In this document: piece by piece, positions 1 through 7,746 of the stretch
Layout: every line of letters begins with the position of its first letter
How positions within the stretch are numbered: the stretch's first letter is position 1
Assembly: GCA_007117785.1 (NCBI GenBank)
Contig: SKFV01000081.1
Span: 1-16,269, forward strand
Reading direction: 5' to 3'
DNA: 16,269 nucleotides
From: Pseudomonas sp.
Lineage (GTDB): Bacteria; Pseudomonadota; Gammaproteobacteria; Pseudomonadales; Pseudomonadaceae
Made by a program: the position numbers and the translations under genes
Notes under the pieces: generated by a model
Database searches by the model: none
What the model saw: the letters and a program-made list of their open reading frames with translations, nothing else
Told to the model about the DNA's origin: nothing

Positions 1-1314
1 GTACTCGGTGCCGTACACAGCCTGTACAAACCTTTCCCCGGCCGCTTCAAGGATTACATCGCAATCCCCAAAGCGAACGGCTACCAGTCGCTGCATACTA
101 CCCTGTTCGGCCTGCATGGCGTGCCGATCGAGATCCAGATCCGTACCGAGGAAATGGAAGAAACGGCCAATAACGGGATTGCCGCGCACTGGCTGTACAA
201 ATCCAAGGATGATGTCATCAACGGGCATCACGCACGCACACGCAAGTGGTTGAAAGGCGTGCTTGAAATGCAGGAACGTGCGGGCAACTCCCTGGAATTT
301 ATCGAGAACGTCAAGATTGACCTGTTCCCCGACGAAGTCTACATATTTACCCCGAAAGGCCGCATCATGGAGCTGGCCAAGGGCTCGACGCCGGTCGATT
401 TCGCCTATGCCGTGCATACCGATATCGGCAACAGCTGCATCGCCTGCCGGGTCAATCGCCGGCTGGCGCCGCTGTCTGAACCGCTGCAAAGCGGGCAGAC
501 CGTAGAGATCATTACCGCGCCCGGCGCACGGCCTAATCCGGCCTGGCTAACCTTTGTCACTACTGGCAAGGCGCGCAGTAATATTCGTCACTTCCTCAAA
601 CATCAGCGTCATGCTGAATCAGTCGCTCTTGGCGAGCGCCTGCTTGACAAGGTGCTGACCGGTTTCGAAACCCGCCTGGCCGATATATCCGAGCAGCGTA
701 TCAATGCAGTACTGGCTGAATACGGTCTCAGCCTGATGGAAGACCTGCTGGCCGACATCGGCTTGGGTAACCGCATGGCCTATGTTGTTGCCAGACGATT
801 GCTGTTGAATGATAGCCAGCATGATCAAGCAATGGCCGACGAAAACGCCCAGCCTGATAACGAAGAAGAGCCCGCACTGGCAATCAAGGGTACGGAGGGC
901 ATGGTCGTCAGCTTCGCGCGCTGCTGTAACCCGATTCCCGGCGACCCCATACTCGGTCTGGCCTCGGTGGGCCGCGGACTGGAAATACACCAGGAAAATT
1001 GCCGCGAGCTCAGTCTGCGCAAGATTCACCCGGACAGCACGCTGCACCTGACCTGGGACAAGGACGTCAGTGGCGAATTTACCGTCGAGCTGCAAGTTGA
1101 ACTGGAACAGCAGCGCGGTATCATCGCGCAACTGGCTGCCAGCACCAATATGGCCGACGCCAGTATCGACAAGATCAGTGTCGATGAGCGCGACGGCCGT
1201 ATCAGCATTGTGCAACTGGTGGTGCGCGTGCGCGACCGCCTGCATCTGTCGCAATTGATCAAACGCCTGCGCGCCCTGAATGGCGTCATGCGTATTACCC
1301 GCCTGAAAAACTAG
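1..1314 (+). CDS. spoT: SpoT, bifunctional (p)ppGpp synthetase/hydrolase, 3' part only
   Basis: This is the C-terminal 437 residues of a RelA/SpoT enzyme that makes and degrades (p)ppGpp; the reading frame is open from base 1, so the 5' end lies outside the window. The visible protein starts inside the synthetase domain, with RFKDYIAIPKANGYQSLH (the G-loop with its tyrosine) and EIQIRT (the catalytic glutamate strand) in the first 50 residues. A TGS domain follows at about residues 100-165 (DEVYIFTPKG...GQTVEIIT), then a helical region, then the conserved-cysteine segment FARCCNPIPGDPI at about 305. A C-terminal ACT domain occupies the last 80 residues. The hydrolase domain, which would separate SpoT from RelA, is not visible. 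The SpoT call rests on the overall sequence and on ridA lying 17 bases downstream, the arrangement I recall from Pseudomonas. The two genes probably share a transcript. Confidence 0.93.
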   Translation, partial: VLGAVHSLYKPFPGRFKDYIAIPKANGYQSLHTTLFGLHGVPIEIQIRTEEMEETANNGIAAHWLYKSKDDVINGHHARTRKWLKGVLEMQERAGNSLEFIENVKIDLFPDEVYIFTPKGRIMELAKGSTPVDFAYAVHTDIGNSCIACRVNRRLAPLSEPLQSGQTVEIITAPGARPNPAWLTFVTTGKARSNIRHFLKHQRHAESVALGERLLDKVLTGFETRLADISEQRINAVLAEYGLSLMEDLLADIGLGNRMAYVVARRLLLNDSQHDQAMADENAQPDNEEEPALAIKGTEGMVVSFARCCNPIPGDPILGLASVGRGLEIHQENCRELSLRKIHPDSTLHLTWDKDVSGEFTVELQVELEQQRGIIAQLAASTNMADASIDKISVDERDGRISIVQLVVRVRDRLHLSQLIKRLRALNGVMRITRLKN

Positions 1315-1331
1315 ATTCCCTTCGGAGCCTC

Positions 1332-1712
1332 ATGAACAAGCAAGTGATTACCAGTGATCTGGCCCCTGCGGCTATTGGCACCTATTCCCAGGCCATCAAG
1401 GTTGGCAACACCGTTTACCTGTCCGGCCAGATTCCGCTGGACCCGGCCACCATGGAAGTGGTGGAAGGTATCGAGGCGCAAATCTGCCGCGTATTCGACA
1501 ACCTGACTGCCGTGGCCGAGGCCGCTGGCGGCAACCTGCAGGACATCGTCAAACTGAACATCTTCCTCACCGACCTGAGCCACTTTGGCCTGGTCAATGA
1601 GGTCATGGCCCGTTACTTCAAGCAACCCTACCCGGCCCGCGCCGCCATCGGCGTCGCCAGCCTGCCCAAGGGCGTGCCGGTGGAAATGGATGGCGTGATG
1701 GTGGTTGGCTAG
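1332..1712 (+). CDS. ridA: RidA family reactive enamine/imine deaminase
   Basis: This 126-residue protein is a full-length member of the RidA/YjgF/YER057c/UK114 family, whose members form trimers and hydrolyse reactive enamine or imine intermediates such as 2-aminoacrylate released by PLP enzymes. Family signatures include the opening AIGTYSQAIKVGNTVYLSGQIPLDP and the C-terminal segment with Arg103 (PARAAIGVASLP) and Glu118 (VEMDG). These correspond to the carboxylate-binding arginine and catalytic glutamate of the active RidA branch, so deaminase activity is expected. The ATG is preceded by GGAG at 1324-1327. It lies 17 bases after spoT, with no terminator between them, and a strong hairpin follows, so it is probably the last gene of the spoT transcript. 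Confidence 0.95.
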   Translation: MNKQVITSDLAPAAIGTYSQAIKVGNTVYLSGQIPLDPATMEVVEGIEAQICRVFDNLTAVAEAAGGNLQDIVKLNIFLTDLSHFGLVNEVMARYFKQPYPARAAIGVASLPKGVPVEMDGVMVVG

Positions 1713-1729
1713 CCTACCGGCTAGTCAAC

Positions 1730-1763
1730 AGCGGCAAGCCAGCTCAACCTGCTTGCCGCTTTT
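1730..1763 (+). terminator. Rho-independent terminator after ridA
   Basis: A perfect 10-bp stem (AGCGGCAAGC at 1730-1739 and GCTTGCCGCT at 1751-1760) encloses an 11-base loop and is followed by TTT. It lies 18 bases after the ridA stop and 12 bases before the end of the convergent gene at 1775. It could therefore also help to stop transcription from the other strand, although the T tract on that side is poor. Confidence 0.75.
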
Positions 1764-1774
1764 CACTCTAAGCT

Positions 1775-2635
1775 TCAGCTGTCGCCTGACGACAGCGGTT
1801 CGAGCAAGCTCGCGTATCCCTCGCGGTAGGACGGATACTGCGGCTCCCAGCCCGACTCGCGCGCCAGCTCATTGCTGCAGCGCTTGCTGCCAGCGCGCCC
1901 GAGTGGCTTGCCCTGCGGGTCCAGCCGGGTGCCCAGCTGCTCGGCCAGCCAGCTGCACACATCATGCAAGGCCGCCGGTTCGTCATCCACACCGAGATAG
2001 CAGGGCGCCAGCAGTTCGTCATCTTTCGCTTCCAGTAGCAGGTGCTCAAGCAAATTGGCTGCATCATCGCGATGGATACGGTTGCTGTACTGCGGCGGCT
2101 CAGCGGGAACATGCACACCCTGACGGACGGCTTCGATCAGCCGATTTCGTCCGGGACCATAAATACCGGCCAAACGCACAACCGAAGCCGGTATGCCGCT
2201 GCGCAAGGCTACATCTTCTGCAGCAATCAGCGCTTTGGCGGTATCACTCTGCGCCAGCGCCGGGCTGTTTTCACTGACCCACTCACCGGCCTGCTGGGCG
2301 TAAACTCCGGTACTGGAGACCTGCAACAGATAACGCGGCCGCTGACCCGCTGCCTGCAACCAGCCCAACACCCGTTGCAAACCCTTGACGTAGAGCTGCT
2401 GATACAGGTCGCCATCGCGCTTGCCGGCTGCTGGGCAATAAACCACAAAATCGATTTTCGCTGGCCAATCAGCCGGCTGCTGATCCTGACAGAGGTCAGC
2501 TACCAGCGGGGTTACCCCTGTCGGCAATTGTGCCGGGTCACGGCGCAAGCCGGTTACCTGCCAGCCACGTTCCAACATACGCTGGGCCAGAGCCGATCCA
2601 AGGTCGCCGCAACCGGCGATAAGCAAATGCTGCAT
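1775..2635 (-). CDS. NAD(P)-binding Rossmann-fold protein, YeeZ-like sugar-epimerase/dehydratase family
   Basis: This 286-residue protein starts with a dinucleotide-binding loop, MQHLLIAGCGDLGSALA (GxGxxG at residues 8-13). It belongs to the extended SDR/epimerase superfamily, most like the YeeZ branch. The region around LLQVSSTGVYAQQAGEW corresponds to the active-site strand, but the tyrosine is followed by AQQAG, so the usual YxxxK pair is absent. Catalysis, if any, is therefore atypical. The substrate is unknown, and I would not assign a pathway. The gene is convergent with ridA and divergent from the transporter at 2791. No strong Shine-Dalgarno sequence is visible before the ATG. The family call is confident; the function is open. 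Confidence 0.85.
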   Translation of the reverse strand: MQHLLIAGCGDLGSALAQRMLERGWQVTGLRRDPAQLPTGVTPLVADLCQDQQPADWPAKIDFVVYCPAAGKRDGDLYQQLYVKGLQRVLGWLQAAGQRPRYLLQVSSTGVYAQQAGEWVSENSPALAQSDTAKALIAAEDVALRSGIPASVVRLAGIYGPGRNRLIEAVRQGVHVPAEPPQYSNRIHRDDAANLLEHLLLEAKDDELLAPCYLGVDDEPAALHDVCSWLAEQLGTRLDPQGKPLGRAGSKRCSNELARESGWEPQYPSYREGYASLLEPLSSGDS

Positions 2636-2691
2636 GTAAATAGTGTCCGCAAGAGATAAGTTGATGCTGAAGACTAACCGGATTGCTGATA

Positions 2692-2719
2692 GCGACCAAG
2701 GTCTGGTCGCCTTGCGACC
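2692..2719. repeat. Overlapping inverted repeats upstream of the SulP transporter gene
   Basis: GCGACCA (2692-2698) and TGGTCGC (2704-2710) form a perfect 7-bp stem with a 5-base loop. The second arm can instead pair with a third copy: GGTCGC (2705-2710) with GCGACC (2714-2719) across CTT. The two hairpins exclude each other. They lie in the 155-base divergent spacer, about 75-100 bases before the transporter start. They could be an operator with repeated half-sites or a leader structure; nothing here decides which. Confidence 0.4.
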
Positions 2720-2790
2720 GTACTGATGGCAACGTTAGCACAAGACCCGGCAGCCACCGATCCTGGTTGCCCGACAACCGCGGGGAGCAT

Positions 2791-4551
2791 ATGGCAGGTC
2801 GACGCTTCAGAATTTCCTTGCCGCCCATGGCCACCGGCATGCGCGCCGCCTGGCGAGACGGCTATGGGCTGGTAGATTTACGCAAGGACATACTCGCTGG
2901 CCTGACGATAGGTACGGTTGCGGTTCCGCTATCCATGGCACTGGCGATTGCTACCGGGGTGCCACCGCAGCATGGGCTCTATACCGCGATCATTGCCGGC
3001 GCCATTATCGCGCTGACTGGCGGTACGCGCTTCAATGTGTCCGGCCCCACGGCGGCTTTTGTTGTCATCCTGTTTCCCATCGTCAAGCAATTCGGCCTGG
3101 GTGGCCTGCTGCTGGCCAGCATGATGGCCGGGGTAATTCTGCTGCTGATGGGACTGACCCGCATGGGTCGGCTGATCCAGTTCGTCCCCTACCCGGTGGT
3201 ACTCGGCTTCACCGCCGGTATTGCCGTGGTGATTGCCGTGCTGCAGCTACCAGACCTGCTCGGATTGCAGGCGGGGCAACTGGGTGAACACTTTATCGAG
3301 AATATTGGCCAGATCCTTGCGGCCCTGCCGACCCTGAATCCGCTGGAACTGGCGGTTGCCCTGGGCTGCCTCGGCCTGATGCTGGTCTGGCCGCGCCTGC
3401 GCATACCCTTGCCGGCACCCTTGATCGGCCTGGTCGCCGGCGCGGCGGCCGCCTATGTGCTCAATCAATGGCTCGGTGGTGGCGCTGTCGACACCATCGC
3501 TTCGCGCTTTACCTGGCAGGCCGACGGCGAAAACGGAACCGGCATTCCACCCATTCCGCCCAGCTTCAGCGCCCCCTGGCATTTGCCCGGCGCGAACGGC
3601 GAGCCGTTGGTGATTGATTACGCCCTGTTCCGCGCTTTGCTCGGCCCGGCCTTTGCCATTGCCATGCTCGGGGCGATCGAATCCCTGCTCTGCGCCGTGG
3701 TTGCCGATGGCCTGAGCAAGACCCGGCATGACCCGAATGCCGAACTCATGGGCCAGGGCCTGGGCAACATGATTGCGCCCCTGTTTGGCGGCATTACCGC
3801 TACCGCCGCCATTGCCCGTACTGCAACCAATGTGCGCAGTGGCGCGCGCTCGCCGATTGCCGCGGTGGTCCATTCTCTGGTCGTCCTGCTGGCCGTGGTA
3901 GCGCTGGCCGGCCTGCTCGGGCTGGTACCCATGGCTGCGCTGGCCGCGCTCTTGCTGATTGTCGCCTGGAATATGAGTGAAGCGCGGCATGTCTGGCATA
4001 CCATCCGCTCTGCGCCAGCCGGGGATGTCGCTATCCTGCTGATCTGTTTCAGCCTCACCGTGCTGTTTGACATGGTGCTGGCGGTGGCTGTTGGCGTCGG
4101 CCTGGCCGCAGCACTGTTTATCCGCCGCATGGCGCAACTGACCCGGACCAGCCTGCTGGCCGACCCGCAACATCCGCTGATCATGCAACTACCCCGCAGC
4201 GTCGCGGTATATGACGTCAACGGCCCGCTATTTTTTGGTGCGGCAGAAAAAGCCCTGCGCCTGCTGCATCGCATTGATCCGCAGGTACGCATCGTGATTC
4301 TGGATATGCAGGATGTCCCCAGCATTGATGCCAGTGCCATGGTCGCGCTGAATACCCTGATCGATGACCTGCAGGCGGCACATATCGGCCTGGTGCTGGC
4401 CGGTCTGCCACCACAGATCCAGCGCAAGTTGCTGCGCAGCGGCGTGCGCCGCGTGCCCGGCAGCCTGGGCTTCGCCAGCCACCCGGATGCGGCAGCTCGC
4501 CTCGCCCAACGCTGGCTCAACCCCCCAGCGGACACAACCCCGGCGACCTGA
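2791..4551 (+). CDS. dauA: SulP family anion/C4-dicarboxylate transporter, DauA-like
   Basis: This 586-residue inner-membrane protein is a complete SulP/SLC26 transporter: a hydrophobic core of many membrane segments (about residues 30-430) and a C-terminal cytoplasmic STAS domain (about 465-570). Several stretches nearly match E. coli DauA (YchM) as I remember it, including SGPTAAFVVIL, GAIESLLCAVV, GQGLGN and GGITATAAIAR. DauA carries succinate and other C4-dicarboxylates aerobically, especially at acidic pH. Specificity is uncertain in this family, and some relatives move sulfate or bicarbonate. The frame is open upstream to 2683, but ATG 2791 is preferred: it follows GGGGAG (closely spaced) and gives an N-terminus as long as that of E. 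coli DauA. ATG 2827 is an alternative. The gene is divergent from the YeeZ-like gene, and oxyR begins 76 bases downstream. Confidence 0.88.
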   Translation: MAGRRFRISLPPMATGMRAAWRDGYGLVDLRKDILAGLTIGTVAVPLSMALAIATGVPPQHGLYTAIIAGAIIALTGGTRFNVSGPTAAFVVILFPIVKQFGLGGLLLASMMAGVILLLMGLTRMGRLIQFVPYPVVLGFTAGIAVVIAVLQLPDLLGLQAGQLGEHFIENIGQILAALPTLNPLELAVALGCLGLMLVWPRLRIPLPAPLIGLVAGAAAAYVLNQWLGGGAVDTIASRFTWQADGENGTGIPPIPPSFSAPWHLPGANGEPLVIDYALFRALLGPAFAIAMLGAIESLLCAVVADGLSKTRHDPNAELMGQGLGNMIAPLFGGITATAAIARTATNVRSGARSPIAAVVHSLVVLLAVVALAGLLGLVPMAALAALLLIVAWNMSEARHVWHTIRSAPAGDVAILLICFSLTVLFDMVLAVAVGVGLAAALFIRRMAQLTRTSLLADPQHPLIMQLPRSVAVYDVNGPLFFGAAEKALRLLHRIDPQVRIVILDMQDVPSIDASAMVALNTLIDDLQAAHIGLVLAGLPPQIQRKLLRSGVRRVPGSLGFASHPDAAARLAQRWLNPPADTTPAT

Positions 4552-4627
4552 GCGGATAATGATTGTTTTCCTCTATTGATCAAGCAGCTATGCTAGGGAT
4601 TCTGAATCAATTGTCACAGATACTGCC

Positions 4628-5548
4628 ATGACCCTGACTGAACTGCGCTACATAGTAACCCTGGCCCAGGAGCAACATTTCGGCCATGCGGCCGAACGCT
4701 GCCATGTGTCCCAACCGACGCTGAGCGTCGGGGTGAAAAAACTCGAGGACGAGCTCGGTGTGATGATTTTCGAGCGCAGCAAGAGTGCTGTGCGCGTCAC
4801 CCCGATCGGCGAGAAAATCGTTGCCCAGGCACAAAAGGTACTGGAAGAGTCATTGGCCATCCGCGAATTGGCAACCGCGGGCAAGAACCAGTTGGCAGCG
4901 CCACTCAAGGTCGGCGCCATCTATACCATCGGGCCCTACATGTTCCCGCATCTGGTGCCACAACTACATCGGGTGGCGCCGGAAATGCCCTTGTATATCG
5001 AAGAGAACTTCACCCATATCCTGCGCGACAAGCTGCGCAATGGTGACCTCGATGCGATTATCATTGCGCTGCCCTTCAATGAGCCGGATGTACTGACCAA
5101 GCCTCTCTATGACGAGCCTTTCAGCCTGCTAATGCCGGCCAATCACCCCTGGGCCAAGCGGGACAGCGTGACCCTGGATGAACTGGACGACAACAAACTG
5201 ATCCTCCTCGGTGAAGGCCACTGCTTCCGTGACCAGGTACTGGAAGCCTGCCCCAGCGTGCGCAAGGGTGAAGAACAGAACAAGCACACTACGGTGGAAT
5301 CCAGTTCGCTGGAAACCATTCGCCATATGGTCGCCTCCGGCATCGGCATGACAGTACTGCCCATGTCTGCCGCCGATGACCGCTATTACAGCTCTGACCT
5401 GCTGATCACCAAATCCTTTGCCAGCCCGGCACCCTATCGCACCGTTGCCATTGCCTGGCGCGCCAGCTTCCCGCGGCCAAAAGCAATTGAAATGCTCAGC
5501 GACTCGATTCGCCTGTGCTCCATCGGCAAACCCCAGCAAGGGGCCTGA
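4628..5548 (+). CDS. oxyR: OxyR, peroxide-sensing LysR-type transcriptional regulator
   Basis: This 306-residue LysR-type regulator has an N-terminal winged helix-turn-helix (residues 1-60, with HVSQPTLSVGVKKLEDELG as the recognition region) and an effector/redox domain from about residue 90. The decisive feature is HCFRDQVLEAC: the two cysteines fall at residues 199 and 208, exactly the positions that form the regulatory disulfide in E. coli OxyR when hydrogen peroxide is present. It should therefore activate catalase, alkyl hydroperoxide reductase and related genes. The ATG has no clear Shine-Dalgarno sequence, but the start agrees with the family's MTLTELRYIV beginning. recG starts only 5 bases after the stop, and oxyR-recG adjacency is, as I recall, typical of Pseudomonas. 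The 76-base leader contains small palindromes that might serve in autoregulation. Confidence 0.96.
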   Translation: MTLTELRYIVTLAQEQHFGHAAERCHVSQPTLSVGVKKLEDELGVMIFERSKSAVRVTPIGEKIVAQAQKVLEESLAIRELATAGKNQLAAPLKVGAIYTIGPYMFPHLVPQLHRVAPEMPLYIEENFTHILRDKLRNGDLDAIIIALPFNEPDVLTKPLYDEPFSLLMPANHPWAKRDSVTLDELDDNKLILLGEGHCFRDQVLEACPSVRKGEEQNKHTTVESSSLETIRHMVASGIGMTVLPMSAADDRYYSSDLLITKSFASPAPYRTVAIAWRASFPRPKAIEMLSDSIRLCSIGKPQQGA

Positions 5549-5553
5549 CGCCG

Positions 5554-7638
5554 GTGCGCAACGCCCGCAGCGCAACCGGCCTGACGGCCCTGAAAGGCGT
5601 CGGTCCGGCACTGGCGGAAAAGCTTCAGCGTCTGCAGTTGCACAGCGTAGAAGATATCCTCTTCCACCTGCCGCTACGCTACCAGGATCGCACCCGTATC
5701 ACGCCGATTGGCGCCTTGAGGCCCGGAACCGATGCGGTAGTGGAAGGCACAGTGGCCGCCTGCGACGTGGTCATGGGGCGGCGGCGCAGCCTGCTTTGCC
5801 GCCTGCAGGATGGCAGTGGCACCCTGAGCCTGCGCTTTTACTATTTTACCGCTGCCTTGAAAGCACGCCTGGCACCCGGCTGCCGTGTGCGTTGCTACGG
5901 CGAAGTACGCCCGGGCGCCTCCGGGCTGGAAATCTACCATCCGGAATTACAGGCCGCCGATGGCGCCCAGAGCGTGCCCGTCAGCACCACACTGACACCC
6001 ATTTATCCGACCACCGAGGGCCTGTCACAACAACGCCTGCGTGCCCTCAGTGAAGCCGCACTGGCCTGGCTGGACCAGGGCAACAGTCTAGTCGAATTGC
6101 TGCCCGACGACCTGCGCGCCGACTACCAACTGGGCAATCTGACCGATGCCATTCACACCCTGCACCGCCCACCGGCCTCGGTTGACCTGGAAGCGCTGCA
6201 AGAGGGCCGGCACTGGGCCCAGCACCGTCTGGCCTTTGAAGAATTACTGGCGCATCAACTGGTGATGCGCAAACTCCGCGCACAGATTCGTCAGCACCAG
6301 GCGCCGGCGATGCCGCCCAGCGCCAGCCTCGCCACTGAATTCCTGCAGCGCCTGGGCTTTACCCCGACCGGCGCCCAGACTCGGGTCGGCGAAGAAATCA
6401 GCCGTGACCTGCAGCAGGCCAAGCCCATGCTGCGCCTGGTGCAGGGTGATGTTGGTGCCGGCAAGACGGTGGTCGCTGCCCTGGCTGCCTTGCAGGCCAT
6501 CGAAGCCGGCTGGCAGGTCGCCCTGATGGCACCCACGGAAATTCTCGCCGAGCAGCACTTCAACAATTTCCAGCAATGGCTGACCCCACTGGGCATTTCC
6601 GTTGCGTGGCTCAGCGGCAAGCTCAAGGGCAAGACCCGCAGCAACCAGCTCCAGCTGATCGCCAGCGGCGATGCCGCCATGGTGGTCGGCACCCACGCGC
6701 TGTTTCAGGCCGAGGTGCAGTTTCAACGCCTGGGACTGGCGATTATCGATGAACAGCACCGCTTTGGCGTGCAACAGCGCCTGGCCCTGCGTGACAAGGG
6801 TGCCGCCGGCCATTACAGCCCGCACCAGCTGATCATGACCGCCACACCCATTCCGCGCACGCTGGCGATGAGTGCCTACGCCGACCTGGATACCTCGGTA
6901 CTGGACGAGTTGCCACCAGGGCGCACCCCGGTCAATACCGTACTGGTTGCGGATAACCGCCGCGAGGAAGTGATTTCCCGGGTACGTGCCGGCTGCGCCG
7001 AGGGGCGTCAGGCCTACTGGGTATGCACACTGATCGAGGAATCCGAGCAGTTGCAGGCTCAGGCAGCCGAAGCTACCTGGCAAACCCTGTGCGAAAGCCT
7101 GCCTGAACTGTCTATCGGACTGATTCACGGCCGCATGAAAGCGGTAGAAAAAGTCGAGATCATGGCCGCCTTCAAGGCCGGCGATCTGCATTTGCTGGTC
7201 GCCACCACGGTCATCGAGGTCGGCGTTGATGTGCCCAATGCCAGCCTGATGATTATCGAGAATCCGGAACGCCTGGGTCTGGCGCAGTTGCACCAGCTGC
7301 GCGGCCGCGTCGGCCGAGGCAATACCGCCAGTCATTGCGTACTGCTCTATCAGGCGCCCTTGTCCGCGCTGGGACGGGAGCGGCTGGGCATCATGCGCGA
7401 AAGCAGTGACGGTTTCGTGATTGCCGAACGGGATCTGGCCTTGCGTGGTCCCGGCGAGGTGCTGGGCACCCGACAGACCGGCCTGGTGCAGTTTCGCATA
7501 GCCGATCTACAGCGCGATGCCGATCTGTTGCCGGCAGTGCAACAGGCTGCCCGACAACTACAGCAGTCGCAGCCCGAGATCGTGCAACCTCTGATTGACC
7601 GCTGGCTGGCCGCCGGTCAGCAATTTGCCCAGGTCTGA
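5554..7638 (+). CDS. recG: RecG, ATP-dependent DNA helicase for branched DNA
   Basis: RecG reverses stalled replication forks and branch-migrates Holliday junctions and R-loops. The 694-residue product is as long as E. coli RecG (about 693). The N-terminal wedge/OB-fold domain (about residues 1-230) contains LTALKGVGPALAEKL and LPLRYQDRT. Helicase domain 1 carries Walker A GDVGAGKT with Lys304 and the family-specific DEQHRFG box from Asp399. Helicase domain 2 has TTVIEVGVDVPNA and QLRGRVGRG, the arginine-finger motif VI. The frame extends to a GTG at 5515 inside oxyR, but GTG 5554 is preferred: AAGGGG lies 10 bases upstream and the length then fits the family. With a 5-base gap, it is almost certainly co-transcribed with oxyR. 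Confidence 0.96.
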   Translation: MRNARSATGLTALKGVGPALAEKLQRLQLHSVEDILFHLPLRYQDRTRITPIGALRPGTDAVVEGTVAACDVVMGRRRSLLCRLQDGSGTLSLRFYYFTAALKARLAPGCRVRCYGEVRPGASGLEIYHPELQAADGAQSVPVSTTLTPIYPTTEGLSQQRLRALSEAALAWLDQGNSLVELLPDDLRADYQLGNLTDAIHTLHRPPASVDLEALQEGRHWAQHRLAFEELLAHQLVMRKLRAQIRQHQAPAMPPSASLATEFLQRLGFTPTGAQTRVGEEISRDLQQAKPMLRLVQGDVGAGKTVVAALAALQAIEAGWQVALMAPTEILAEQHFNNFQQWLTPLGISVAWLSGKLKGKTRSNQLQLIASGDAAMVVGTHALFQAEVQFQRLGLAIIDEQHRFGVQQRLALRDKGAAGHYSPHQLIMTATPIPRTLAMSAYADLDTSVLDELPPGRTPVNTVLVADNRREEVISRVRAGCAEGRQAYWVCTLIEESEQLQAQAAEATWQTLCESLPELSIGLIHGRMKAVEKVEIMAAFKAGDLHLLVATTVIEVGVDVPNASLMIIENPERLGLAQLHQLRGRVGRGNTASHCVLLYQAPLSALGRERLGIMRESSDGFVIAERDLALRGPGEVLGTRQTGLVQFRIADLQRDADLLPAVQQAARQLQQSQPEIVQPLIDRWLAAGQQFAQV

Positions 7639-7746
7639 CCGGCAACCACGGCAGCCCTGGTGGCGACATGCTAATATCTTCTCAGTAGTTACTCATAATA
7701 GATAACACTGTGGTTGGCCTGCAGCCCGCAGTGACAAGGAAGCACA

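Noticed and set aside
3247..4583. Long minus-strand open frames (313 and 321 codons) opposite the SulP transporter gene
   Set aside because: They lie entirely opposite a gene with strong family identity, lack recognisable domains and have biased composition (Gln/Gly-rich or Arg/Ser-rich) typical of antisense frames in GC-rich DNA.
6244..7335. A 363-codon minus-strand open frame opposite recG
   Set aside because: It is antisense to the conserved helicase domains, its composition is low-complexity, and no plausible start signal or family motif is present.
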